A DNA stretch of 64,000 nt from UBA1081 sp045636025 (GCA_045636025.1 JAZTWP010000029.1:1-64000), one strand, 5' to 3'. Shown: positions 1 to 9,032, counted from the first letter of the stretch. The notes: a model not told the origin generated them from the letters alone. Numbers and translations: made by a program.

Positions 1-1
1 T

Positions 2-1261
2 ACAGTTAAGGATCTCGTTGCTATGATCGACGAACTCGAACCCTACGGTTCATACGTTGCTAACGTTCTTGACAAGGCTCTCGGCGTAGACATCACAGCT
101 TGGGAAACAATGACTCTCACAGTTGTTGATGGTGACAGAGATTCATTCGTAGCAGCTCTCGAACAGATTGTTGCTCCTATCGTTCCTCTCCTTGACCTCC
201 TCCTTTGCGAAGAAGACATCAGACTCTTCTACACAATCGACGGTTCAGGTGAAGACGCACTTACAATCTACGGTTCAGCAGGTTACGCTTACGGTATCAT
301 CCCCATCTTCGAAGCTCTCGGTTGCACAATGATGACTCCCGATGCATTCTATGCACTTGACGACGAAGCTAAGGTTGGCGCTATCATCGAACCTCTTCTT
401 GACAGAATCGATGAAATCGCAGCAGATCCCGCAAACGAAATCCTTGATATGCTTCCCGCTATCACATACTTCATCAACTCTAACGGTCTTGATACAGCTG
501 TAAACAACATCCTCAACAGCGTTGACACAGTTCTTGCAGCTCTTGAACCCCTCGTTGGTGAAACAAGTCTCCTTGCACTCCTCGGTGTAGATCTCAAGAC
601 AATGAACTTTGATTATCTCATGGAACTTGCTGCTGATGCTGTTGCAGAAAGCACAGGCCTTGATATTTCAACAATCGTTCTTGACTGTGTTGCTGAACTT
701 ACAACAGGTAAGATCATTTCTTACCAGTCAGCAAACGGTGAAACATACTACACAATGCAGTATGCAGGCGAATGGCAGAAGGCAGATATGGTTACAATCG
801 TTATGCGTCTTGTAATCGAATTCCTTGCAGAAGGCGAAAATGCAGATGCTATCATCGAGCTCATCGGTATGAACTCACAGGGTGAAGATGCTACAAGTTC
901 AGCAAGCTCACTCATCAAGTTCATCCTTACAGCTATTGCAACTGAACCCGTATCAAGCGGTGCTATGGCAACACTTTACTGGATCTTCTACGGTCTTAAC
1001 GAAGCAACAGAAGCTATTGAACAGGCTAAGAACGAATTCAACCATAACTGGTCAGTAATTCTTACTTACTTTGAATCAAAGGGCGATGCTGTTACAAGCA
1101 AGGCTGCTGAAGTTCTCAGAGATATCCTTGATACATACTTCGACGGTATCTTTGATTCAGAAGGCGTTGCTCCCGAAGGTGCAATGACATTCATTGAAAA
1201 GATTAAGGCATTCTTCCAGAAGATTGCTGATTTCTTCAGAAGACTCTTCGGTATGGCTTAA
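2..1261 (+). CDS. Large hypothetical protein, C-terminal part (5' end outside window)
   Basis: The frame is open to the left edge (codons before the first internal ATG at 23 read T-V-K-D-L-V-A), so about 419 C-terminal residues of a longer protein are seen. The sequence is acidic, rich in Ala, Ile, Leu, Asp and Glu, with repeated amphipathic helical segments. It ends in a basic aromatic tail (residues about 400-419, pattern IEKIKAFFQKIADFFRRLFG). Such tails are common at the end of large surface or secreted proteins of gut Ruminococcaceae. No catalytic motif is recognised. Codon choice is very uniform (ctt/ctc, aca, gct), unlike several neighbours, which fits high expression. A strong terminator follows 25 bp after the stop. 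Function unknown; an exported structural or adhesion role is only a guess. Confidence 0.75.
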   Translation, partial: TVKDLVAMIDELEPYGSYVANVLDKALGVDITAWETMTLTVVDGDRDSFVAALEQIVAPIVPLLDLLLCEEDIRLFYTIDGSGEDALTIYGSAGYAYGIIPIFEALGCTMMTPDAFYALDDEAKVGAIIEPLLDRIDEIAADPANEILDMLPAITYFINSNGLDTAVNNILNSVDTVLAALEPLVGETSLLALLGVDLKTMNFDYLMELAADAVAESTGLDISTIVLDCVAELTTGKIISYQSANGETYYTMQYAGEWQKADMVTIVMRLVIEFLAEGENADAIIELIGMNSQGEDATSSASSLIKFILTAIATEPVSSGAMATLYWIFYGLNEATEAIEQAKNEFNHNWSVILTYFESKGDAVTSKAAEVLRDILDTYFDGIFDSEGVAPEGAMTFIEKIKAFFQKIADFFRRLFGMA

Positions 1262-1286
1262 TTAAAAAACTTGTATAAATAGTTTT

Positions 1287-1315
1287 CCCCGGTGCTTCGG
1301 CACCGGGGTTTTTGT
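1287..1315 (+). terminator. Intrinsic terminator
   Basis: A perfect 9-bp GC-rich stem (CCCCGGTGC / GCACCGGGG) with a TTCG tetraloop is followed by a T-rich tract. It ends the transcript of the large protein gene. Confidence 0.93.
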
Positions 1316-1445
1316 TTTATTAATTAAATATTCATAAAACAAGATACAATGTTTATAATTTATTTTTCAAACAATGTTAAAATATTAAAGTAAAGGAAAT
1401 GGCTGTACGAGTTTCACGGTCATTTCTCCTTACATAGTTTGAACA

Positions 1446-1481
1446 CGAAAACTCCTCGGATTAATACCCGGGGAGTTTTCG
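1446..1481. other. Intergenic hairpin, possible small RNA end
   Basis: Arms CGAAAACTCC and GGAGTTTTCG close a 16-base centre that holds further G/C pairing. It lies in a 180-bp gap between two other terminators, after another weaker stem at about 1393-1436. No reading frame with a ribosome binding site is seen here. It could be a terminator of a short untranslated RNA; that is inference. Confidence 0.35.
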
Positions 1482-1495
1482 GCTTAACAGATTAA

Positions 1496-1524
1496 AACAG
1501 CGAGGTGAATTTCACCCCGCTGTT
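1496..1524 (-). terminator. Terminator of the lipoprotein gene
   Basis: Arms AACAGCGAGGTGAA and TTCACCCCGCTGTT pair with one mismatch. On the minus strand the hairpin is followed by TTTTAAT, just past the stop codon at 1546. The plus-strand side also has a T tract, so it may act both ways. Confidence 0.7.
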
Positions 1525-1545
1525 AATTTTTTTATTCTTTTCTGT

Positions 1546-2751
1546 TTATGATGAGTGTCTTTCAAGCATCATATATGCTGCCATACAGACTCTTGCGGCA
1601 TCTGCATTATAAAGCGGATACTGATGCTCAGGATAGCGCTCTGCATAGGTTTCCATATAAGTTACCGTGCGTCCTACGTCATTCATATATGCTGCGGCAA
1701 GTACATTTGAACCCCAGCTGAAGTCTGAATCAATTTCGTGTTTTTCCCAGGCAAAAGCTTCGCAGAATTTATCATAAAGAGTGTTTGCACGCTTTGTGTC
1801 AGCACCGATAACACCGTGAATTATGGGGAAAACCTGTGCTGAAACTGAGGGGTAAAAACTGTTCCAGGAAAAATCGTGTGCATTTCTTCCGTTTTTGAAA
1901 ATTGCTGTTACATAACGGTTTTCGGAAGCTTTCCAGAGTTTGCTCTCAATTGCGTTTATAATTATTTCCGCATTTGTTTCGCAGGTTGTGATAACTTCAT
2001 TGAAAGATGCATCAACGGGAATAATAACTTCTCTGAAAAGGTCGGCAGCCATAAGCGCACCCTCATATACTTCGCAGTTATCCATAAGATATTTTACTTC
2101 GTAGTCGGGTCTTGCATATGCGAGACCTTTATGAAGTGTTGTGAACATTGATTTCACGATTCGTGCCATTTCGTCTTTGTGAGAGATGATGTATTCTTTA
2201 TCACCTGTTTTTTCATAGTACTTTGTCAGTACCATAAGGAATGTTGCGCCGTATGAATCGGTTGAGTCATAAATTTTTCTGCCGTCTTCGGCTGTGCTTA
2301 TTGTTTCATCTGTAACTTTGCCGTTTACAACAGTGATTTTGTAGTCATAAATTGTTGCATCAACACCGTTGTAATCGGTTTCTTCTGTATTGAGATGATC
2401 AAAATGCCAGTCCATATATGCTTTGACTTCTGCGGCATATTTATCACCGCTGTCAAGAAGTGCAAGTGCGGCAAAATCGGCAAAATACGGATTCATTGTG
2501 AATGTGCCGTTGTCACCGCTTGTCATAGGGATAGCACCGTTTTCAAGCTGTAATCCGAGGAGATATGCAGTTTCGGTTTCGAATGTTTTTTTGAAAACAG
2601 CAATATCTTCTTCTGTTGCAATATCTTTACGGATACCCACGATTTCAAGCAGATCTTCAGCAGGCTCCTGCGGTTCAGAAGAACAACCTGTGAAAAGTGT
2701 TGTAAAAATGCAGATAACCAGTAACAATGAAATGATTATATTCTTTTTCAT
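1546..2751 (-). CDS. Lipoprotein with six-hairpin glycosidase-like fold
   Basis: 401 aa. A lysine start (MKKN), hydrophobic stretch 4-20 and lipobox LFTGC with Cys23 predict a membrane-anchored lipoprotein facing outside. The mature part is aromatic-rich, alternating helices with motifs such as YFADFAALALL, DSTDSYGATFLMVL, YEGALMAADLF and FSWNSFYPSVSAQ, typical of (alpha/alpha) toroid glycosidases and related sugar-binding enzymes. I cannot name the family or its catalytic acid. A GGAGGAA site 6 bases before ATG fixes the start. The GH5 gene lies upstream in the same direction with a 71-bp gap, so a shared role in polysaccharide breakdown is likely but inferred. Confidence 0.7.
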   Translation of the reverse strand: MKKNIIISLLLVICIFTTLFTGCSSEPQEPAEDLLEIVGIRKDIATEEDIAVFKKTFETETAYLLGLQLENGAIPMTSGDNGTFTMNPYFADFAALALLDSGDKYAAEVKAYMDWHFDHLNTEETDYNGVDATIYDYKITVVNGKVTDETISTAEDGRKIYDSTDSYGATFLMVLTKYYEKTGDKEYIISHKDEMARIVKSMFTTLHKGLAYARPDYEVKYLMDNCEVYEGALMAADLFREVIIPVDASFNEVITTCETNAEIIINAIESKLWKASENRYVTAIFKNGRNAHDFSWNSFYPSVSAQVFPIIHGVIGADTKRANTLYDKFCEAFAWEKHEIDSDFSWGSNVLAAAYMNDVGRTVTYMETYAERYPEHQYPLYNADAARVCMAAYMMLERHSS

Positions 2752-2822
2752 AATAATTCCTCCGCTTTATAATATGATTATAATATCATATCCGAAAAAA
2801 CAATACAAGATAAAAAGTGATT

Positions 2823-3968
2823 TTATGCTTTTGCGTATTGAGACAGCAGTTTGTGATCATTCATAGGCTTACAGCAGTTGTCTGTTCTGATTGATGACCA
2901 CTTGCGCTCGATTTCTTCTGCCGAATCGTTATTGATATCAACAACATTGTCTTCGTCATCTGAGCCCATCATAAACCAGTCTGTAGTGTGCCCTTTTGCG
3001 CAATGACCTTTGTATGTCCATGTTGTCCAGTTGTATCCGCATTCATTGAAGAGTTTCAGAATGTATTCCCATTCGGCTGTGCCTCTGCAAGGGGAAAATT
3101 CACCTGCAAGAACGGGAACATTGAAGTTTTTGCTTGCGTGGTGCTCTGTGACTTCTCTGAAGCTTTCGTTTGAATCATCATAAAGGTGATACTGATACAT
3201 AACATTTTCCCAGCCACGCTCTTCTTTATGCGGAATGTCATCGGGAGTCCAGATTGCTTCAAGAGTTATAATGTGGTCGGGGTCTTCTGCTCTGACAGCA
3301 TTGTACAGCAGGGAATAGACGTCGTGATATTTGCTGTTGACTTTGTCTTCACCTTCATAATCGCACATCGGTTCGTTCATAAGGTCATAAGCCGCAACAG
3401 TGCCGTTACCTGCAAAATGACGTGCAATTTCTCTCCATAATTCGCAGGCAAGATTGCGGAAATGCTGACCCTCTTCAGTTTCGTCATAAAGACGGCAATG
3501 ATTCACACGGCAACTGTGGTGTGCGATGCTCTGATGACCGGGTACACCGTGCATATCAAGAATTACATACATTCCTCTTTTTCCGCATTCATCAACAACC
3601 CAATCAAGACGGGAAAAATCAATTCTGCCGTTTTCTTTACGTTTCCAGGTGCCGTTGTCGTCTGTCTGAAAATTGCGGTACCAGAAAGGCACACGCACGC
3701 AGGTGAAACCGAGAGAAGAAAGATAATCAAGGTCTTCGGTTGTGATGAAGTTGTCTTCACGCACTTTTATAAGTCTGTCAGCTTCAGCTTTGCCGAAACG
3801 TTTTTCAAGGGTTGTCACAATATCCCATTGAGCCTCTCCGCCTTTGAAGAAACCCATCCATAATTCATCGAGAAGCCAGCCGCCGAGGTTTGTTCCTCGA
3901 AGAAAAACCTGCTTGCCTTCTGCATTTATAATTTTTGTACCGTCGCAATGAAGCATACTCAGAGACAT
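2823..3968 (-). CDS. GH5 family glycoside hydrolase (beta-glucanase-like)
   Basis: 381 aa, full length for a single GH5 catalytic domain. The N-terminal LRGTNLGGWL (23-32) and RVPFWY (92-97) segments are typical of GH5 beta-glucanases and exo-1,3-glucanases. The acid/base is Glu199 in DLMNEP and the nucleophile is Glu290 in VLAGEFSP; both are present. There is no signal peptide, so it should act in the cytoplasm on imported oligosaccharides. The lipoprotein gene follows downstream and a uridine-kinase-like gene precedes it with a 44-bp gap. Substrate (beta-1,3, beta-1,4 or mixed glucan) cannot be decided by eye. Confidence 0.88.
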   Translation of the reverse strand: MSLSMLHCDGTKIINAEGKQVFLRGTNLGGWLLDELWMGFFKGGEAQWDIVTTLEKRFGKAEADRLIKVREDNFITTEDLDYLSSLGFTCVRVPFWYRNFQTDDNGTWKRKENGRIDFSRLDWVVDECGKRGMYVILDMHGVPGHQSIAHHSCRVNHCRLYDETEEGQHFRNLACELWREIARHFAGNGTVAAYDLMNEPMCDYEGEDKVNSKYHDVYSLLYNAVRAEDPDHIITLEAIWTPDDIPHKEERGWENVMYQYHLYDDSNESFREVTEHHASKNFNVPVLAGEFSPCRGTAEWEYILKLFNECGYNWTTWTYKGHCAKGHTTDWFMMGSDDEDNVVDINNDSAEEIERKWSSIRTDNCCKPMNDHKLLSQYAKA

Positions 3969-4012
3969 ATTCTGTCCTCCTTAAATATAATTAAAATGTG
4001 TAGTGTTAATCC

Positions 4013-4591
4013 TCATACCTCAAACGAAATATCACAGCGTTGTTTTACATTCATTTCTGCGAAATATCTGTTTTCAAGGGGTATCCATTCGCTGAAAAAC
4101 CGTTCAGCCTTTTGCGGAGTGTTTCTTTTGCTGATTCGTTCTTTCTGAAGTTCAGGTGAAATATCCAGAAAAACAGAAAAGTCATAATAGTCTGAAAAAG
4201 CGGGGTGCATTGAATACACACCCTCAATGATTATAAGTTTTTCGGGATTTATTTGCTCAGCAGGCAGAAGCGACATTGTTGAGCAATCGAATTTTCTGAA
4301 TGCTATTGTTTCGTTTCTGCTGAGGGGAATGAGAATTTCTTCTTCAAACCGTTCTCTGTCTATGTTACCGCCTGTTTCTGCATAGCGTTCTGGAGTACGC
4401 TGATGAGGTTGCAGAAAGAAATCATCGGTATGAAATACTGTGCAACCGTAAATCTCTTCAAGCAATCGGCTGAGAGTTGTCTTTCCGCTGCCGCTGCCGC
4501 CGTCAACGGCAATAATCAGTTTTTTGTTTTCATGCATTCCGTCGATTTTTTCAAATATCGGCTGAAACTTTGCGTAGCTGTCTTCGTTCAT
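4013..4591 (-). CDS. Uridine kinase-like P-loop NTPase
   Basis: 192 aa. A Walker A motif GGSGSGKT (31-38) is followed by a uridine kinase/phosphoribulokinase-like core: FHTDDFFL (54-61), the acidic and aromatic region after it, and LIIIEGVYSMHP for the Walker B-like strand. These proteins phosphorylate nucleosides, panthothenate or sugars with ATP in the cytoplasm. The lid Arg-rich part (ELQKERISKRN) is present. An AAAGGAA site lies 6 bases before ATG. It heads a unit with the GH5 and lipoprotein genes, so a sugar substrate is possible, but the true substrate is unknown. Confidence 0.78.
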   Translation of the reverse strand: MNEDSYAKFQPIFEKIDGMHENKKLIIAVDGGSGSGKTTLSRLLEEIYGCTVFHTDDFFLQPHQRTPERYAETGGNIDRERFEEEILIPLSRNETIAFRKFDCSTMSLLPAEQINPEKLIIIEGVYSMHPAFSDYYDFSVFLDISPELQKERISKRNTPQKAERFFSEWIPLENRYFAEMNVKQRCDISFEV

Positions 4592-4714
4592 ACAGATTCC
4601 TTTATAAATAAAGTGTTGTATTTTCCTTTTTGTTATATTATCATAAATTTCCGAAAAAAGTCAAGAAATGTGTGTAAGCTTAGTTTTTATATTTACTTTA
4701 TTTTTTTTATATGA

Positions 4715-4720
4715 TATAAT
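4715..4720 (+). promoter_or_regulatory. Probable -10 box
   Basis: A perfect TATAAT lies 27 bp before the ATG at 4747 in an A/T-rich divergent region; no good -35 box is seen at 17 bp. Confidence 0.5.
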
Positions 4721-4746
4721 ACCTGCAAAACCAAGGAGGTTTGTGT

Positions 4747-5547
4747 ATGGAAAATTTTAACGGCAATCCTGCCGATAATCAGAATTATCCCCCAGTGAAT
4801 AATCAGAATTGCACTTCGGTAAATAATCAGAATGTCAATCCTCAGGCTAATCCTGACGCAAAAGCAGGTGGCAAGAAAAAGTTCTGGACCAGCAATATTA
4901 TCGGTTTTCTTCTGATTCTTGTATTCGGTCCCCTTAGTGCTGTTACCGGTTTTCCGTTGTTTTTTGTAGGTGTTTTTGCAGGTGTATTTATGTTTGCATC
5001 ATTCAGCACTGAAACTATTGATACAGGGTTTGTTATTGCAAATACAAACACTGTACTTGTAAGAAAAAGACGCCAGCTCCTTTTTATTCCATTTGTGATT
5101 GTGTCACTTGTCTGTACTTTAAGAAAAGGTGTTCTTTCAATTCCTTATAAAGAAGAGTATTTTCTTGGCAAAATCAATGATGATAAAAATGCAGATTTCC
5201 AGCCAATTCCCCGCAGTGAATACAAAAGAATTCTTGCTGAGCAGAGACAGATTTATTCAAAATATGTGCTTGACCCTCAGTTTGTGAAAAATGCATATAC
5301 ACTTGAATCTCTTAATTTGCAAAAGAAAAAGATGAGACTTATTCTTGCAAGTGTTTTTGCAGGTCTGTCTCTTTCCTGCGTAATCGTGCCCGGCGGATTT
5401 GCTGTTGCATTGATATACTGTATCGTTTTTATACCTATGGTTATCCTTTGGCTTCCCGATTACAAAGATGCAAAACTTATGCACGATGCATACATACGCT
5501 CAGTAGGTAATCCTAATTATCCTAATAACCCTAATGTTCAGCAATAA
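4747..5547 (+). CDS. Membrane protein with Asn/Gln/Pro-rich N-terminus
   Basis: 266 aa from the ATG at 4747, chosen because AAGGAGG (4733-4739) lies 7 bases before it; the in-frame TTG at 4741 is too close. The first about 40 residues are low complexity with NNQN and NP repeats and no hydrophobic signal. Then come a Lys-rich hinge, two adjacent hydrophobic helices (about 50-92), a basic cytoplasmic-looking region with a further short hydrophobic stretch, and two helices near 195-235. The end is again Asn/Pro rich. No family is recognised. A monocistronic gene between its own -10 box and a terminator. Confidence 0.75.
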   Translation: MENFNGNPADNQNYPPVNNQNCTSVNNQNVNPQANPDAKAGGKKKFWTSNIIGFLLILVFGPLSAVTGFPLFFVGVFAGVFMFASFSTETIDTGFVIANTNTVLVRKRRQLLFIPFVIVSLVCTLRKGVLSIPYKEEYFLGKINDDKNADFQPIPRSEYKRILAEQRQIYSKYVLDPQFVKNAYTLESLNLQKKKMRLILASVFAGLSLSCVIVPGGFAVALIYCIVFIPMVILWLPDYKDAKLMHDAYIRSVGNPNYPNNPNVQQ

Positions 5548-5554
5548 AAATCAA

Positions 5555-5587
5555 AAGCAGAGTAGCCGATACTCTGCTTTTTTTGTT
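5555..5587. terminator. Bidirectional terminator
   Basis: Arms AAAAGCAGAGTA and TACTCTGCTTTT around a 5-base loop, flanked by A and T runs. It serves the membrane protein gene from the left and murQ from the right, overlapping the murQ stop codon. Confidence 0.9.
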
Positions 5588-6386
5588 ATTTCTCAACTGC
5601 ATCCCGTATATTCCAGTTGTTTTCATTCAGCAGACGCTCTGCAGTTTCTCTGTCGCATTCTTTGATTTCGCAAACGATTCTGACCATTCTGTCGGTAAGT
5701 TTTTTGTTGCTCGGTTTAAGGTTTATCATCATATTTTCATAAACCTTGCCCGTTTTTACCATAGCACAGGTTGAAATCATATTAAGCACAAGCTTCTGTG
5801 CGGTGCCGCTTTTCATTCTTGTGGAGCCGGTAATGACTTCAGCTCCCGTGTCTGTCACAATTGCATATTTTGCAGTTTTTTCCATAGGTGTATCTTCATT
5901 GTTTGTGATGCTGACGCTGACAGCGCCGACTTTGTTTGCATATTCGAGTGCACCTATAACATAAGCCGCTCCGCCTGATGCTGAAATCCCCACAACAATG
6001 TCCTTATCGCATACATTGTATTTTTTCAGATCTTCTTCACCTGCTTCGGCATTGTCTTCCTGAGATTCTGCAGCCTGAAACATACATTTTTCACCGCCTG
6101 CGATGATTCCCGTCACCTGCTCTTTAGGTACACCGAATGTGGGAGGGCATTCAGAAGCATCAATAACACCGAGTCTGCCCGAAGTACCTGCTCCCACATA
6201 AAAAAGTCTTCCGCCTTTTTCAAAACATTCTGCAGTAAGGTCGCAGACTTCTGCAATTTTATCGAGTTCTTTTTCAACGGCATAAACTGCATTAAGATTT
6301 TCCTGATTGATAAGTTTTACCATTGATAAAGTGTCCATTTTATCAATATGAGTTGATTTTTCGTTTCTCATTTCAGTTTTAAGCAT
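5586..6386 (-). CDS. murQ: N-acetylmuramic acid 6-phosphate etherase
   Basis: 266 aa from the ATG at 6386, preceded by AGGAGA at 7 bases; longer in-frame starts upstream lack a site. MurQ cleaves the lactyl ether of MurNAc-6-P to GlcNAc-6-P in peptidoglycan recycling. The SIS-domain signatures are clear: YVGAGTSGRLGVIDASECPP near the N-terminus, GISASGGAAYVIGAL in the middle and GSTRMKSGTAQK near residue 190. The C-terminal about 45 residues resemble the small helical UBA-like end of the family. The usual SGRTPYV loop reads SGGAAYV. At 266 aa it is somewhat short compared with about 300. It lies 13 bp after the HTH-kinase fusion gene and is probably cotranscribed with it. Confidence 0.93.
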   Translation of the reverse strand: MLKTEMRNEKSTHIDKMDTLSMVKLINQENLNAVYAVEKELDKIAEVCDLTAECFEKGGRLFYVGAGTSGRLGVIDASECPPTFGVPKEQVTGIIAGGEKCMFQAAESQEDNAEAGEEDLKKYNVCDKDIVVGISASGGAAYVIGALEYANKVGAVSVSITNNEDTPMEKTAKYAIVTDTGAEVITGSTRMKSGTAQKLVLNMISTCAMVKTGKVYENMMINLKPSNKKLTDRMVRIVCEIKECDRETAERLLNENNWNIRDAVEK

Positions 6387-6399
6387 ACTTTTTCTCCTG

Positions 6400-7524
6400 T
6401 TACGAATATGAAATTTCATCAAAAATCTTTTTTGCCTGTTTGACGGCACCGTCAACCTGCTCGTTTTCAATAAGAATCAGCTCTGTGTTGCTGTCTTCAA
6501 GATGCTTTTGAATCTCCGTGAAAAGACAAGGATAAGTGCTGATGATTCCGCCCGAAAACAAAACGGGAATCTTTTTGTCTGCACCGTTTTCTTTAAGAAA
6601 TTTTACTGCTGTATTTATTCTGTGTGCTGCAAAGGACATATTTTTTTTAAGTATTTCTTTTGCAGTTTCGTCATTCATTTCTGCCGCCTTAAAAACAAGG
6701 TCTGCAAATGAAGCAATGTACTTTTTGCCTTCACGATAAAAAACTGCAAGATGGTCTGATGCGCTTTCATCGAGTCTTTCGGTAAGAAGAGATGTCAGAA
6801 GTGTCTTTTTACCCGTGCCGTCTTCTTCACACAGCACAGCGGTGATAAGGTCTCTGCCGAGGTTGTAACCGCTGCCGCCGTCATCAAAAAACTGTCCCCA
6901 GCCTGAGATTCTTTTTCTTTCATTTCCGTTTACAGCATAGGTGATAAACCCCGTACCCATAATAACAAGAATGCATTTTTCATAATCTGAAACAGCAACA
7001 AGATTTTCAATATCGCTTCCGTTGTCAAAGGCAAGAAAACCGAATTTTCTGAAAAAGTTTCTGAGAATCTGAGCATTGTTACCCGTGAGACCACCGCCTG
7101 AAAGACCTGCAAACATTGTAATCTGCTGAAAGGGGATACCTCTGCAGACTTGTGTGATACCGTCTTTCAGCAGAGAAATGGTGTTTTCAATGCCGATATC
7201 ATTGGGGTTTGATGCACCTTTGCATATTTCAGATACAATACTGCCGTCTTCGTTAATGAGCCTGAAAACAGTTTTTGTGCCGCCACCGTCAATGCCTAAA
7301 AAATAGTTGCCGTGTACATCATCAAAAAGTAATTCGTCTGATGAAATGCCTAAAATTTCCGCAATGTGTAAAATTACACGGACCGGCGGTAATGAATCTG
7401 AGCTTTCCCACTTGCTGACAGATTTTTCGGTGTAGCCGATAAGCTCTGCAAGCTGTTTCTGTGTAAGAGCGTTTCTTATTCTGTGACGTTTCAGATTTTT
7501 TGAAAAAGTAATCTGTCTGCTCAA
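6400..7524 (-). CDS. XRE helix-turn-helix fused to BadF/GlcNAc kinase domain
   Basis: About 374 aa from a TTG at 7524, chosen because GAGGGG lies 5 bases before it; a TTG at 7560 gives 12 more residues without a site. Residues about 5-65 form an XRE-type helix-turn-helix (LTQKQLAELIGYTEKSVSKWE). From about residue 75 an ASKHA sugar kinase begins with GIDGGGTKT, followed by FAGLSGGG, MGTGF and VLFSGG, the BadF/BadG/N-acetylglucosamine kinase family. A regulator that also binds or phosphorylates the amino sugar handled by the adjacent MurQ is the natural reading. ROK repressors are an analogous kinase-regulator design, but here the DNA-binding part is of XRE type. Confidence 0.85.
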   Translation of the reverse strand: MSRQITFSKNLKRHRIRNALTQKQLAELIGYTEKSVSKWESSDSLPPVRVILHIAEILGISSDELLFDDVHGNYFLGIDGGGTKTVFRLINEDGSIVSEICKGASNPNDIGIENTISLLKDGITQVCRGIPFQQITMFAGLSGGGLTGNNAQILRNFFRKFGFLAFDNGSDIENLVAVSDYEKCILVIMGTGFITYAVNGNERKRISGWGQFFDDGGSGYNLGRDLITAVLCEEDGTGKKTLLTSLLTERLDESASDHLAVFYREGKKYIASFADLVFKAAEMNDETAKEILKKNMSFAAHRINTAVKFLKENGADKKIPVLFSGGIISTYPCLFTEIQKHLEDSNTELILIENEQVDGAVKQAKKIFDEISYS

Positions 7525-7702
7525 ATTTACCCCTCGCTTTCTGTTTTTATTATAAAACAATTAAAATCTTTTTACAATAGATAAAAATGTTTTGATATAT
7601 AAAAACTCTATTCTGAGTAGAGGTATGTTGCTTTTGCGATATGCTTTACATTTTGCTGATGTTGAAGTATAATTGAAGAAACGGGGAACAGGAGGAATTT
7701 TT

Positions 7703-8956
7703 TTGGATATAAACAAACTTCTTGAAGGCACAGATTGTGAATGCGGAAAAAAGCACAATTGTGACATAAAATATGTTTACATCGAAAAAAATGCTGCCAG
7801 AAGGCTTTGTGAAGTATGCAGTGAATACAGACAGATATTGCTTGTTGCAGACGAAAACACCTTTTGTGCGGCAGGAGAGGCTGTGACAGAAGCCTTATCC
7901 CAAAAGATAATGAAGAAAGTTGTTTTCAGCGGCAAAGAAATTCTCATTCCCGACGAAACAGCCATTGAGACGGTTGAATCTCAGCTTGCAAGCACAGACC
8001 TTATTCTCGGAATCGGCTCGGGAGTTATTCAGGATCTTTGCAAATATGTGTCTTTCGGCAAAAGAATTCCTTATGTCATTTATGCAACAGCACCGTCAAT
8101 GGACGGGTATGCATCAAACGGTGCCGCAATGATAACGGGTGGAATGAAAGTGACTTATCCTGCAGGTCTTCCTCTTGCAATTGTTGCAGATACAGATGTT
8201 TTGAAAAATGCACCTATTGAAATGATAAAAGCCGGCTACGGTGACGTAATCGGCAAATTCTCAGCTCTCAATGACTGGAAACTCAGCCGATGTGTAAACG
8301 GAGAATACTTCTGTGAGTATATTTATAATCTCACATATGAGCAGATTGAAAGAACAATTTCTCTTGCAGACGGTATTCTGAAACGTGACGAAGAGAGCGT
8401 AAAAACTCTTACGGAAGCACTTGTTGTAATCGGTATTCTGATGAGTTTTGCAGGGTCTTCACGTCCTGCATCAGGCAGTGAGCATCATCTGTCACATTTC
8501 TTTGAGATAACGGGAATTCTTGATGACACTGACTATCTGCCTCACGGTATAGATGTTGCCTTTTCCACTTTTGAAACAGCAAAAGTAAGAGAAAAAATTC
8601 TTTCACAAAAATTCCCGCTTAAAAGCTTCCGTCAGAGCGAAGGGGAGTATGAAGAAGTAATGAATTCTCTTTATAAATCTTCTGCAAAGGGTTGTATGGA
8701 GCTTCAGGCAAAGGTCGGCAATTACAAAAAGGACAGAACAGAAATTTATCTTGAAAAAGAGAATGAAATCAGAAGTATCCTTGCAGAAATGCCGTCTTCT
8801 GAAGAAATCAGCAGCCTTCTTTCACTTGCAGAGCTTGATATTAATGATTTTTATTCATTCTATGGCAGAGAAAAAATTGAAAATGCCGTGCTTTATGCAA
8901 AAGACCTTAAAGACAGATATACAGTGCTGTGGATGAATTATGATTTTTTAGAGTGA
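7703..8956 (+). CDS. egsA: sn-glycerol-1-phosphate dehydrogenase (EgsA/AraM family)
   Basis: 417 aa from the TTG at 7703; AGGAGG (7690-7695) lies 7 bases upstream. The enzyme reduces dihydroxyacetone phosphate to sn-glycerol-1-phosphate with NAD(P)H. Seen are the dinucleotide loop GIGSGVIQD, the APSMDGYASNGAAM segment, and the metal-binding histidines in SGSEHHLSHFFE and PHGIDVAF. Length is close to bacterial AraM proteins (about 395-420). It stands alone between a divergent regulator and a terminator. In Bacillus the product feeds a PcrB-made prenylglyceryl phosphate; no pcrB is in the window. A geranylgeranyl-reductase-like gene lies 2.3 kb downstream. Confidence 0.88.
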   Translation: MDINKLLEGTDCECGKKHNCDIKYVYIEKNAARRLCEVCSEYRQILLVADENTFCAAGEAVTEALSQKIMKKVVFSGKEILIPDETAIETVESQLASTDLILGIGSGVIQDLCKYVSFGKRIPYVIYATAPSMDGYASNGAAMITGGMKVTYPAGLPLAIVADTDVLKNAPIEMIKAGYGDVIGKFSALNDWKLSRCVNGEYFCEYIYNLTYEQIERTISLADGILKRDEESVKTLTEALVVIGILMSFAGSSRPASGSEHHLSHFFEITGILDDTDYLPHGIDVAFSTFETAKVREKILSQKFPLKSFRQSEGEYEEVMNSLYKSSAKGCMELQAKVGNYKKDRTEIYLEKENEIRSILAEMPSSEEISSLLSLAELDINDFYSFYGREKIENAVLYAKDLKDRYTVLWMNYDFLE

Positions 8957-8994
8957 TATATTGTTTTTTTATATTGAGAAATAAGCAACAAAAA

Positions 8995-9025
8995 AACCGG
9001 AGATGAAAATCTCCGGTTGATTTTA
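8995..9025. terminator. Bidirectional terminator
   Basis: A perfect 10-bp stem AACCGGAGAT / ATCTCCGGTT with GAAA loop, preceded by an A run and followed by TGATTTT. It separates egsA from the convergent DUF805 gene. Confidence 0.9.
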
Positions 9026-9032
9026 TGTAATA

